Below are positions 1 through 9,029 of a stretch of 16,838 bases of DNA, one piece after another. The notes beneath the pieces are model-generated. The model worked only from the letters and a program-made list of their open reading frames with translations, had not been told where the DNA came from and did no database searches. This DNA is from JBGOUJ01 sp041477005 (GTDB taxonomy: Bacteria > Acidobacteriota > Terriglobia > Bryobacterales > JACQDG01). Within the stretch, counting starts at the first letter, position 1. Each line of letters begins with the position of its first letter. The translations under genes and the position numbers were made by a program. The stretch is taken from contig JBGOUJ010000093.1 of NCBI GenBank assembly GCA_041477005.1, positions 1 through 16,838 on the forward strand, given 5' to 3'.

Positions 1-2319
<2,319 letters not shown>

Positions 2320-2331
2320 TTGGGTCAACTG

Positions 2332-2526
2332 GACCCGGCGAAAGTGTGCGAGAAATCGCCCCACGCGAAACGTCTCTTTGATGTGCTGATCCGGAAGGCA
2401 GGCGGCTGATGCGCTTGGATTGCGCAAGACTCGTCAACGTCGCCGCTGGTGTCGGTTCTTTCCTCGATGAGATAGCCCGCCGCCGGGCCGTGGTAACCCA
2501 CCGCATACCCTGCGTCACGATCTTGC
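2332..2526 (+). pseudogene. Decayed direct copy of the carB 3' region (MGS domain fragment)
   Basis: Just after the carB stop codon the DNA again encodes carB tail sequence, but broken. In the carB frame, 2341-2406 reads KVCEK...LFDVLIRKAGG and then stops at TGA 2407. This resembles KVNEG...VVDLIKAGD of the intact gene. The match resumes in another frame at 2436-2524 as NVAAGVGSFLDE...VTHRIPCVTIL, against NTPAGAHSFFDE...VTHRIACITTL in carB. The fragment therefore carries at least one frameshift and ends where the inverted piece at 2531-2645 takes over. It cannot be a functional gene. The alignment was made by eye from translations. The second half is convincing and the first half is weaker. 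Confidence 0.72.
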
Positions 2527-2530
2527 CGGC

Positions 2531-2645
2531 TTACGCTCGCGCCCTCAACCCGCGCAACGGCTGAATGGGCCACACCCGCACGGCGTTCTCGCGGCGCGCA
2601 GCGATGACGCTGGCGGCGGCTTTGGCGCCGCTCACTCCTGTAAAA
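2531..2645 (-). pseudogene. Inverted copy of the last ~38 codons of carB
   Basis: Read on the - strand, this stretch encodes GVSGAKAAASVIAARRENAV followed by RVWPIQPLRGLRARA and a TAA stop at 2533-2531. It matches the end of the intact carB protein (LSGAKAAASGIAARRENPVR, then VWSLQELHGVKARAQG). Nucleotide similarity to 2208-2319 is high throughout. It is the segment missing from the direct fragment just upstream, except for an overlap of about three codons, and it lies in the opposite orientation. Upstream of it on the - strand (beyond 2645) the similarity stops abruptly. It has no start of its own and is a pseudogene fragment. Confidence 0.78.
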
Positions 2646-2692
2646 GCCCACCGTCCAGTCCTTTTTGCGCCCTGGTGCATCCTGGGACCGGC

Positions 2693-2722
2693 TTGGAGTC
2701 CTGGGGCTGATTCTGGTAAGCT
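2693..2722 (+). promoter_or_regulatory. Possible sigma-70-like promoter for the Trm112-like gene
   Basis: TTGGAG (2693-2698) and TAAGCT (2717-2722) are separated by 18 bases and lie 28 bases before the ATG at 2750. Both boxes are imperfect. The position fits a promoter restarting transcription after the carB debris, but such matches arise by chance, so this is weak evidence. Confidence 0.25.
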
Positions 2723-2749
2723 ATTGGATTGCAACAGCTTGGAGTGTGT

Positions 2750-2920
2750 ATGGCGATTAGTCAGGAGCTGCTTGAGATCCTGGTTTGCCCGGCGGACAAG
2801 GAAGCCTTGGAGCTGAAGCCGGATGGGAGCGGGCTGAAATGCACCAAGTGCCACCGGGTTTACGCGATCAAGGATGACATCCCGATTATGCTGATCGACG
2901 AGGCGACGATCGAAGAGTGA
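2750..2920 (+). CDS. Trm112-like small zinc-binding protein (YcaR/UPF0434 type)
   Basis: A 56-residue protein of the bacterial Trm112-like family. Eukaryotic and archaeal Trm112 proteins are zinc-binding activators of methyltransferases. The role of the bacterial homologues is less settled. Seen here: ELLEILVCPADKEALEL at the N-terminus, then LKCTKCHRVYAIKDDIPIML, with Cys13, Cys31 and Cys34 as likely zinc ligands. The first Cys pair is incomplete (CPAD rather than CPxC). The ATG at 2750 is chosen over the upstream in-frame TTG at 2729 because the family starts right before this helix and GGAG lies at 2741-2744. Its stop overlaps the GTG start of the glycosyltransferase by 4 bases, which implies translational coupling. 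Homologues often sit beside lipid A or LPS genes, as here. Confidence 0.88.
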   Translation: MAISQELLEILVCPADKEALELKPDGSGLKCTKCHRVYAIKDDIPIMLIDEATIEE

Positions 2921-3888
2921 TCGCGGCGGGCGATCGCATTGCGGGGTGGCTGAAGCCGGGGGCGGCGGTGGCGGTGATCCGGCTGCGGTCGATGGGTGAC
3001 ACCGTGCTGACCACGCCGGCGCTGGCGCTGCTGAAGCAAGCGCGGCCGGACCTCGCGATTTGGGTGGCGCTGGAGCGGCCTTGGGAGCGGCTGCTCGAAG
3101 GGAATCCAGACATTGCGGGAGTCATCCTCGTGGAGAAGGGCGTGCGGTGGAAGGCGCTGGCGGCGTTGCGCGGCCGGCGGCCCGAGCTTTGCCTGAACCT
3201 GCACGGAGGACCCACCAGCGCCTGGCTGACGGCGCTTTCCGGGGCGCGGTGGAGAGCGGGATTCGGGCACTTCGCGCTTCCGGCGGTTTACAACGTGAGA
3301 ATCCCGAGGGCGCAGGAGATTCTCGGACGGGAGACAAACGCGCCGGTGCACACGGCCGAGCACCTGGCCTCGGCGATGTTCTACCTGGGGGTGGAGCAGT
3401 CGGAGATTCCGGCGGCGCGGCTATTTGCCGAGGCGACGCGGCGGCGCGCGCCCTATGCCGTGCTGCACGTAGGGGCCGCTGAGGCGAGCAAGCAGTGGCC
3501 GGTGGAACGGTTTGTCGAGCTGGCGCAATGGATCGCCGCGAGCCAGGCGCTCGAACCCGTGTTCGTCGCCGGGCCAAGCCAGGGCGGACTCCTGGCAGGG
3601 GTGAAAGGGTTTGCCGCGTTTCATGGTCTCTCGGTCGGGGAAATGATGTCGCTGGTCCGGGGCGCTGAGTTGTTTGTGGGGAACGATTCGGGACCGGCGC
3701 ACGTGGCGGCGGCGTTCGGGCTGCCTTGCGTGGTGATCTTCGGTCCGTCCAACTCGAAGGTGTGGCACCCGTGGAAAACCCGGCGCCAGGTGATCGAGGC
3801 CGCCTCGCACTCCATCGGGGACGTGGAGGTAGACGCGGTTCGGCAGGCGGTGGTCACAGCGCTACCGGCAAGGGCGCGGCAGGAGTGA
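2917..3888 (+). CDS. Glycosyltransferase family 9 (heptosyltransferase-like)
   Basis: A 323-residue GT9 protein, the family of ADP-heptose:LPS heptosyltransferases that add sugars to the lipopolysaccharide inner core on the cytoplasmic face of the inner membrane. Near the N-terminus IRLRSMGDTVLTTPAL is the acceptor-side motif of the family. In the C-terminal Rossmann half, HVGAAEASKQWPVERFVELA matches the usual nucleotide-sugar-site segment, and FVGNDSGPAHVAAAFGLPCV followed by IFGPSNSKVWHPW matches the most conserved GT9 block. Length is typical (about 320-350). The GTG start overlaps the Trm112-like stop (GTGA), with no separate ribosome site. An MsbA-like exporter follows, consistent with an LPS assembly role. 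The exact sugar and acceptor cannot be read from sequence, so no waa symbol is given. Confidence 0.9.
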   Translation: MIAAGDRIAGWLKPGAAVAVIRLRSMGDTVLTTPALALLKQARPDLAIWVALERPWERLLEGNPDIAGVILVEKGVRWKALAALRGRRPELCLNLHGGPTSAWLTALSGARWRAGFGHFALPAVYNVRIPRAQEILGRETNAPVHTAEHLASAMFYLGVEQSEIPAARLFAEATRRRAPYAVLHVGAAEASKQWPVERFVELAQWIAASQALEPVFVAGPSQGGLLAGVKGFAAFHGLSVGEMMSLVRGAELFVGNDSGPAHVAAAFGLPCVVIFGPSNSKVWHPWKTRRQVIEAASHSIGDVEVDAVRQAVVTALPARARQE

Positions 3889-3905
3889 CTCAGGCCGCGA
3901 TGCGC

Positions 3906-4052
3906 GCTGATAGCTGATAGCTGGTACTTGATGGCTGATACCTGGCACCTGATGGCTGATAGCCGATGGCTGATCGCTGATGGCCGATAGCCGATGGCTG
4001 TTTGCTGATTGCTGATTGCTGTTTGCTGATGGCTGATGGCTGCTTTCCGATG
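3906..4052 (+). repeat. Array of 21 degenerate 7-bp repeats, consensus GCTGATG
   Basis: The interval parses with no gaps into 21 consecutive heptamers: gctgata, gctgata, gctggta, cttgatg, gctgata, cctggca, cctgatg, gctgata, gccgatg and so on to gctgatg, gctgatg, gctgctt, tccgatg. Most units carry TGA in the + direction. Because 7 is not a multiple of 3, stops fall in all three frames. Several units contain TGATG, a stop-start overlap. The final unit (4046-4052) ends in the ATG that starts the ABC transporter gene. It fills essentially the whole junction between the glycosyltransferase and msbA. Heptamer arrays (STRRs) are known from filamentous cyanobacteria. There is no spacer structure, so it is not CRISPR. 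Confidence 0.95.
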
Positions 4053-5849
4053 AGCGAATTCCGGCAGCTTCTGAGCTACGTTCGGCCTTACTGGCTGCGG
4101 CTGGCCGTGTCGGTGGCGCTGATGGCCATCGTCGGGGCGTGCCACGCCATGATCGCGCTGCTCATCGGGCCGATCTTCGACCGGGTGCTGAACCCGGGTT
4201 CTGCCGACGCGCCGGTCGAGCTGATCCGGCTGCCGGGCCTCCACCGCAGCCTTTACTTGAACGATCTGCTGCCTTCGAGTATCCACAACGTCTGGACCAT
4301 GGTGGCCGTCGGCATCCTGGTCGTCTTTCTGGCAAAGGGCGTATGCGATTTCTTCGGTAATTATCTGGTCAACTACGTGGGGTTCGCGGCGGTCACCGAT
4401 CTTCGCAACCGCGTCTACGAGAGCGTGCTTCGGCAATCGACGGCCTTCTTCAAGAAGCGGCACACCGGGCGGCTGATGTCGGCGATCTTGAACGACGTGG
4501 ACAAGGTGCAGGTGGCGCTGTCGCACATCCTGGCCGATCTGCTGCGGCAGAGCTTCACCATCGTGGCCCTGCTGATCGTGGTGCTGCGCACCGATTGGAA
4601 GCTGGCGGCGGTGAGCCTGACGGTGCTGCCGTTCGTGCTGGTCCCCACGGCCCGGATCGGGCGGCGGATCCGCAAGATCACCCGCTCGGCCCAGGACAGC
4701 GTGGCCGAGATCAATCAGATCCTGCACGAGACCATGGCCGGGCACGCCATCGTGAAGGCGTTCGGGATGGAGTCGTTCGAGATCCGGCGGTTCCGCGAGA
4801 GCGCGGCGCGGATGTTTCGGCGCAACCTCTACTACGTGCGCCAGCAGGCGCTGGCCTCGCCCATTATCGAGATGTTCGGGGCGCTCACCATCGTCGGCCT
4901 GCTCACCTACGGGAGAATCCAGATCAAGGCCGACCAGATGACGGCCGGGCAATTCACCACCTTCGTCATAGCGCTGCTGATGATGTACGAGCCGGTGAAG
5001 CGGCTGAATGGTATTTACAATATCTTCCAGCAGGCGCTGGGGGCGTCGCAGCGGGTGTTCGAGCACCTGGCGACGGAGCAGGAAGTGAAGGAAAGGCCGG
5101 GGGCGGCGGTGCTCCCGCCCTTCAGCCGGGCGATCGAGCTCGAGAGCGTCAGCTTCCGGTATCCCGATTCGTCGAACGGCGTGGTCCTCGACGGGATCAG
5201 CCTGTGCGTAAACGCCGGCGAGATCGTGGCCATCGTCGGACAGAGCGGGGCGGGCAAGACGTCGCTGGTGAACCTGCTGCCGCGCTTCTTCGATCCGACC
5301 GGGGGACGGATCGTGATCGACGGCCGTGACATTCGCGACGTCACTATCCGCAGCCTGCGGGAGCAGATCGGCCTGGTGACGCAGGACACGTTCCTGTTCG
5401 ACGACACGGTGGCCAACAACATTTCCTACGGCCGCCCCGACCTGCCGCGGCCGGCGATCGAGGAGGCGGCGCGGGCGGCGCTGGCGGTCGATTTCATCGC
5501 CGAGCTGCCGCACGGCTATGACACCATGCTCGGGGAGCGCGGCCAGCGGCTGAGCGGGGGCCAGCGGCAGCGCATCGCCATCGCCCGAGCCATCTTGAAG
5601 AACGCTCCGATACTGATTCTGGACGAGGCTACGTCGCACCTGGACACCGAATCGGAAATGCTGGTGCAGCGGGCGCTGGCCAATTTGATCGAGGGCCGGA
5701 CGGTGATCGTGATCGCCCACCGGCTGTCCACGATCCGGCGGGCGGACAAGATCGTGGTGATCGAGGGCGGCCGCATCGCCGAAATCGGACGGCACGAGAC
5801 GCTGCTTGCCAACAGCGGTCCGTACCGGCGGCTGCATGAACTGCAGTGA
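4050..5849 (+). CDS. msbA: MsbA-like lipid A / LPS ABC exporter (fused TMD-NBD)
   Basis: A 599-residue half-transporter of the MsbA/lipid flippase type. Such proteins dimerise in the inner membrane and use ATP to move lipid A-core from the cytoplasmic to the periplasmic leaflet. The N-terminal ~330 residues hold the membrane domain, with hydrophobic helices from about residue 18. The ATPase domain shows Walker A GQSGAGKTS (397-405), Q-loop VTQDTF, signature LSGGQRQR (501-508), Walker B ILILDEA (521-527) and H-loop His557. All catalytic residues are intact. ATG 4050 (MSEFRQLLSYVRPYW) is chosen over an in-frame TTG at 4002, which would translate repeat DNA. No Shine-Dalgarno is visible because the heptamer array runs into the start codon. 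The stop lies in the first unit of the next array. The preceding GT9 gene supports an LPS substrate, but other lipid exporters of this family cannot be excluded. Confidence 0.9.
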   Translation: MSEFRQLLSYVRPYWLRLAVSVALMAIVGACHAMIALLIGPIFDRVLNPGSADAPVELIRLPGLHRSLYLNDLLPSSIHNVWTMVAVGILVVFLAKGVCDFFGNYLVNYVGFAAVTDLRNRVYESVLRQSTAFFKKRHTGRLMSAILNDVDKVQVALSHILADLLRQSFTIVALLIVVLRTDWKLAAVSLTVLPFVLVPTARIGRRIRKITRSAQDSVAEINQILHETMAGHAIVKAFGMESFEIRRFRESAARMFRRNLYYVRQQALASPIIEMFGALTIVGLLTYGRIQIKADQMTAGQFTTFVIALLMMYEPVKRLNGIYNIFQQALGASQRVFEHLATEQEVKERPGAAVLPPFSRAIELESVSFRYPDSSNGVVLDGISLCVNAGEIVAIVGQSGAGKTSLVNLLPRFFDPTGGRIVIDGRDIRDVTIRSLREQIGLVTQDTFLFDDTVANNISYGRPDLPRPAIEEAARAALAVDFIAELPHGYDTMLGERGQRLSGGQRQRIAIARAILKNAPILILDEATSHLDTESEMLVQRALANLIEGRTVIVIAHRLSTIRRADKIVVIEGGRIAEIGRHETLLANSGPYRRLHELQ

Positions 5850-5893
5850 GCAGTGAGTAGTGACCAGCGGGTAGTGAGTGTCACTCGTTACTG
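5844..5893 (+). repeat. Second heptamer array, CAGTGAG family, five direct and two inverted units
   Basis: Units in register: cagtgag (5844), cagtgag (5851), tagtgac (5858), cagcggg (5865), tagtgag (5872). After one extra base come gtcactc (5880) and gttactg (5887), the reverse complements of gagtgac and cagtaac. The msbA stop codon TGA (5847-5849) is part of the first unit, so the last msbA codons are repeat sequence. The switch in orientation makes AGTGA-gtg-TCACT (5873-5885) a short hairpin. The array ends eight bases before the yicC ATG. Its sequence is unrelated to the array before msbA although the unit length is the same. Confidence 0.85.
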
Positions 5894-5900
5894 ACCTTCT

Positions 5901-6791
5901 ATGGCCCGGAGCATGACGGGGTTCGCGCGCGTCCAGACGGAGACGCCGGAGCTCTGCTTGACGTTGAGCGTGAAGAGCGTCAACCACCGGTTCCTCGATC
6001 TGCAGATACGGCTGCCGGCGGAGCTGGAGGCGTTCGAGATGGCGACGCGGCAGGCGATCAAGAAGAAGGTCGCTCGCGGCTCCCTGCAAGTGAGTGCCAA
6101 CCTGGAGATGCGGGGCCCGGCGGCGGTGCGGATCAAGCGGTCGATCGTGGAGGCCTATCTGGCCGCGTACCGGGATCTCGCGCGGGAGCACGGCATTGCG
6201 GCCGAGCCGGACTTGAGCGCCCTCTTCCGGCTGCCGGGGATCGTGACGCTGGGCGACGCCGAGCCGGGGAGCGACGGGAACCTGGAGAAGACCCTACTGG
6301 AGACGCTCGACCGGGCCCTCGACGAGCTGGCGCGCGTGCGGGAGCGTGAGGCGGCGGGGATCATCCAGGAGATGGAAGGACGCTCGCGGGCCGTTGACGA
6401 GGCGCTGGAGCGCATCGAGGAGATCCGCGTGGGAGTGGCTCCCTTGCTCGCCGAGCGGCTGGCGCAGCGGCTGGCGGAATTGCTCCAGGCCGCGGCGCCC
6501 GATCCGCAGCGCGTTCTGCAGGAGGCGGCGCTTTTGGCCGATCGCAGCGACGTCAGCGAGGAGATCCAGCGGCTTCGCGCGCATAACGCCCAACTCCGGG
6601 CGCTGATCGGCGCGGCAGGCGAAGTGGGCAAGAAGCTGGATTTTCTGCTGCAAGAGATGAACCGCGAAGCCAACACCATCGTTTCCAAAACGTCGGGCAT
6701 CGGCTCGGCGGGCATCGAGATCACAGATCTGGGGCTCTTGCTCAAGACGGAGATTGAGAAGATACGAGAGCAAGGAATGAACCTGGAGTAA
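5901..6791 (+). CDS. yicC: YicC/YloC-family endoribonuclease
   Basis: A 296-residue member of the YicC family. E. coli YicC is a manganese-dependent endoribonuclease involved in small-RNA turnover. The family hallmarks are present: MARSMTGFAR at the N-terminus, VKSVNHRFLDLQIRLP shortly after, and the C-terminal block KKLDFLLQEMNREANTIVSK with SAGIEITDLGLLLKTEIEKI just before the end. Length is normal (about 290). ATG 5901 is the family start. The sequence before it (ttactgaccttct) has no Shine-Dalgarno. The order yicC-gmk-rpoZ-coaBC is conserved in many bacteria and confirms the identification. It probably belongs to the same transcription unit as its neighbours, although a repeat-filled leader of about 150 bases separates it from gmk. 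Confidence 0.93.
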   Translation: MARSMTGFARVQTETPELCLTLSVKSVNHRFLDLQIRLPAELEAFEMATRQAIKKKVARGSLQVSANLEMRGPAAVRIKRSIVEAYLAAYRDLAREHGIAAEPDLSALFRLPGIVTLGDAEPGSDGNLEKTLLETLDRALDELARVREREAAGIIQEMEGRSRAVDEALERIEEIRVGVAPLLAERLAQRLAELLQAAAPDPQRVLQEAALLADRSDVSEEIQRLRAHNAQLRALIGAAGEVGKKLDFLLQEMNREANTIVSKTSGIGSAGIEITDLGLLLKTEIEKIREQGMNLE

Positions 6792-6800
6792 AAAACCAAG

Positions 6801-6929
6801 GCAAAAGGCAAATTGCAAAAGGCAAAAGGCAAAAATCAGGGAAGAGGGCATCTTTTATAAAGAATGGTAGCGGACGGAAGTCCGCACACCTTGATTTTTG
6901 CCTTTTGCAATTTGCCTTTTGCCTTTTGA
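6801..6929. repeat. Third heptamer family (GCAAAAG) as a large inverted repeat in the gmk leader
   Basis: The left arm 6801-6835 is gcaaaag, gcaaatt, gcaaaag, gcaaaag, gcaaaaa. The right arm 6895-6929 holds the same kind of units reversed: tttttgc, cttttgc, aatttgc, cttttgc, cttttga. The arms can pair over about 35 bases, with the order of the aatt-type unit shifted by one heptamer. The spacer 6836-6894 carries the GCGGAC/GTCCGC hairpin. The arms are A-rich, then T-rich, unlike the GC-rich genes around them. In an mRNA this would form a long weak stem between yicC and gmk. The right arm ends nine bases before the gmk ATG. Confidence 0.88.
6870..6885. other. Perfect 6-bp hairpin with GGAA tetraloop
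   Basis: GCGGAC-GGAA-GTCCGC inside the spacer of the heptamer inverted repeat. The loop is of the GNRA type. The hairpin lies in agaatggtag...cacacc and is not followed by a T-run, so it is not a standard terminator. It may be a dispersed intergenic element or the tip of the larger leader structure. Confidence 0.6.
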
Positions 6930-6938
6930 CTTTCCTTT

Positions 6939-7556
6939 ATGGTTTTCGTTATATCGGCGCCATCCGGATCGGGCAAGTCGACTCTGGTGAAGATGCTGCT
7001 CGCGTCGGTGGAGGGGCTGGATTTCTCGATTTCCTACACCACGCGGCCGCCGCGCGGGAAGGAGAAAGACGGCGAGGACTATCACTTCGTGAGCCGTGAG
7101 CAGTTTATGGCCATGCAGGACCGCGGGGAGCTGCTGGAGTGGGCCGAGGTGTTCGGGAACTTTTATGGGACGGCCAACGCGGCGCTGGAGCAGGCCCGGA
7201 AGCGCGGGCACGATCTGGTACTCGACATTGACGTGCAAGGTGCGGGACAATTGAAGAAGCGGCTGCCGGAGGCGGTGACCATCTTCATCCTGCCGCCATC
7301 CCGGCGCGAGCTTGAGAAACGATTGCGCAGCCGGTCGCTGGACGACGAGGCGGTTATCGCGCGGCGGCTGCACGACGCCTCGAAGGAGATCCGGAATTAC
7401 TCCGCGTACGACTACGTGCTGGTCAACGACCGGCTGGAAAGGTCGGCGGAGACGCTGCAGGGAATCTTTCGGGCCGAGCGCTGCCGCAAGCAGCACGTGG
7501 AGCCCATGATCCAACCGATATTGAGGAGTTTTGAGGAAGAGCCAACCGATGACTGA
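6939..7556 (+). CDS. gmk: Guanylate kinase
   Basis: A 205-residue guanylate kinase converting GMP plus ATP to GDP plus ADP in the cytoplasm, essential for GTP supply. The P-loop APSGSGKST is at residues 7-15. The GMP-binding segment follows as YTTRPPRGKEKDGEDYHFVS, then LDIDVQGAGQLKK and the lid arginines in LEKRLRSRSLDDEAVIARRL. Length is typical (about 205). ATG 6939 places the P-loop at the usual distance from the N-terminus, so the start is sound. The bases before it (ttgactttccttt) contain no Shine-Dalgarno. The stop overlaps the rpoZ start by 8 bases. Confidence 0.97.
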   Translation: MVFVISAPSGSGKSTLVKMLLASVEGLDFSISYTTRPPRGKEKDGEDYHFVSREQFMAMQDRGELLEWAEVFGNFYGTANAALEQARKRGHDLVLDIDVQGAGQLKKRLPEAVTIFILPPSRRELEKRLRSRSLDDEAVIARRLHDASKEIRNYSAYDYVLVNDRLERSAETLQGIFRAERCRKQHVEPMIQPILRSFEEEPTDD

Positions 7557-7815
7557 GCGCAAGCATACAACAGCCGAAACCCGTCCGGAGGAAATAGCAC
7601 TGGTTATTCCGGACGACCCGGAGCAGAGCGTGTACCGCTTCATTATTGTGGCGGCGAAGCGGGCGCGGCAACTGCAGACCGGCGTCAGGCCCAAGGTCCC
7701 GGTGCTGTCCCGGAAGATGACCCGGGTGGCGGTGGAGGAGGTGCGGCGGGGGCTGATCGCTTTTGTGGATCCGGAGACGGCGCCGCCGGAGGAAGAGCCG
7801 GTCACCGATCAGTAA
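7549..7815 (+). CDS. rpoZ: DNA-directed RNA polymerase omega subunit
   Basis: An 88-residue omega subunit, which binds the beta' subunit and aids RNA polymerase assembly. The core omega helix is recognisable as SVYRFIIVAAKRARQLQTG, followed by KMTRVAVEEVRRGLIAFV. The conserved N-terminal part is more divergent than in E. coli. ATG 7549 overlaps the gmk stop and has GAGGA at 7533-7537. The in-frame TTG at 7531 overlaps that ribosome site and is rejected. Position between gmk and coaBC is the conserved one. The acidic tail EEEPVTDQ is typical of a short disordered end. Confidence 0.93.
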   Translation: MTERKHTTAETRPEEIALVIPDDPEQSVYRFIIVAAKRARQLQTGVRPKVPVLSRKMTRVAVEEVRRGLIAFVDPETAPPEEEPVTDQ

Positions 7816-7823
7816 GGGGGTCA

Positions 7824-9029
7824 ATGCGAATCGTCGTCGGCGTGAGCGGCGGGATCGCGGCGTATAAGGCCGCCGAGCTGGTGCGGGCGCTGCAGGAGCG
7901 GGCGCACACGGTCGAGGTCATCATGACGGCCCACGCGCAGGAGTTCGTCCGTCCGCTGACCTTCGCCGCGCTCACCGGGCACAAGGTGATCACCGAGATG
8001 TTCGGCTCGTCGAGCGGCGAGGCGACGCTCGAAAGCGCCATCGAGCACATCGCCCTAGCCCAGCGCTGCGAGGCGCTGGTGGTGGCGCCGGCCTCGGCCA
8101 ACGTCCTGGCCAAGTTCGCCCACGGCATCGCCGACGATTTCCTGACCACGCTCTACCTGGCCTATGCGGTGACGGTGGGGGTGCCGCAGGCAATGAACTC
8201 CAACATGTGGACGAACCTGGCGACGCAGGCGAACCTCGAAACGCTGCGTCGGCGCGGCGTCGGGGTGGTCGAGCCGGGCGAAGGCTACCTGGCCTGCGGG
8301 ATGACCGGACCGGGGCGGATGAATGCGGTCGAAGAGATCGTCGCCGCCGTGGAGCAGGCGTTGATGCGCAGCCACGAGCTGGAGGGTCGCACCGTGCTGC
8401 TTACCGCCGGCCCCACGCGCGAGCCGCTCGACCCGGTGCGCTACCTTTCCAATCGCTCCAGCGGCCGCATGGGGTTCGCCCTGGCCGCAGAAGCCCTGGC
8501 GCGAGGGGCTCGCGTGATCCTGGTCTGCGGGCCGACGGCTCTGGAGCCTCCCGCCGGCGCCGAGTTGGTGCGGGTGGAGACGGCTGCCGAGATGCGCGAT
8601 GCCGTCCTGGCGCGGCTCGCCGAAGCGAATGTGATTATCAAGGCTGCCGCCGTGGCCGATTTTCGGCCCGCGCGCCAGCAGGGGCAGAAGATCAAGAAAT
8701 CCGCAGCGCCGGCGGCCCTTGAGCTGGAGCCGACGCCGGACATCCTGGCCGAGATCGGAAAACGCAAAGGCGAGCGGTTCCTGGTCGGGTTCGTCGCCGA
8801 GACCGAAAACCTGGCCGAGGAGGCCGTTCGCAAGCTGAAGGCGAAGAACTGCGACATGGTGGTGGCCAACCGGGTCGGCGAGCCCGGCACCGGGTTCGAC
8901 GCCGCGGACAACGAGGCGCTCCTGGTCACCGCCGCCGGCGAGACCACCCATTTCCCCCGCGGCTCGAAGCGCGAGTTGGCGGCGCACATTTTCGACCGGA
9001 TCCACCAGCTCCAACCCGCCCGGCGATGA
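7824..9029 (+). CDS. coaBC: Bifunctional phosphopantothenoylcysteine decarboxylase / phosphopantothenate-cysteine ligase
   Basis: A 401-residue fused CoaC-CoaB enzyme that makes 4'-phosphopantetheine from phosphopantothenate and cysteine in coenzyme A synthesis, using FMN and CTP. The CoaC half shows VGVSGGIAAYKAAELVR at the start, the catalytic His75 (IEHI), PASANVLAKF, Asn125 in MNSNMW and Cys158 in ACGMTGPGRM. All three match the E. coli catalytic numbering. The CoaB half has LTAGPTREPLDPVRYLSNRS followed by SGRMGFALA, then AAVADFRP and KIKK for CTP binding, and VGFVAETEN. Nothing is missing. A strong ribosome site (AAGGGGG, 7814-7820) precedes ATG 7824. The stop overlaps the next start as ATGA. 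Confidence 0.97.
   Translation: MRIVVGVSGGIAAYKAAELVRALQERAHTVEVIMTAHAQEFVRPLTFAALTGHKVITEMFGSSSGEATLESAIEHIALAQRCEALVVAPASANVLAKFAHGIADDFLTTLYLAYAVTVGVPQAMNSNMWTNLATQANLETLRRRGVGVVEPGEGYLACGMTGPGRMNAVEEIVAAVEQALMRSHELEGRTVLLTAGPTREPLDPVRYLSNRSSGRMGFALAAEALARGARVILVCGPTALEPPAGAELVRVETAAEMRDAVLARLAEANVIIKAAAVADFRPARQQGQKIKKSAAPAALELEPTPDILAEIGKRKGERFLVGFVAETENLAEEAVRKLKAKNCDMVVANRVGEPGTGFDAADNEALLVTAAGETTHFPRGSKRELAAHIFDRIHQLQPARR

Noticed and set aside
4002..4049. In-frame TTG extension of msbA
   Set aside because: It would translate heptamer repeats into 16 extra residues absent from the family.
3906..4052. CRISPR array
   Set aside because: Units are 7 bases and contiguous, with no spacers and no cas genes.
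3621..6191. An 856-codon open frame on the - strand across msbA and yicC
   Set aside because: It is antisense to two firm genes in GC-rich DNA. Its low-complexity stretches come from the heptamer arrays, which lack stops when read backwards.
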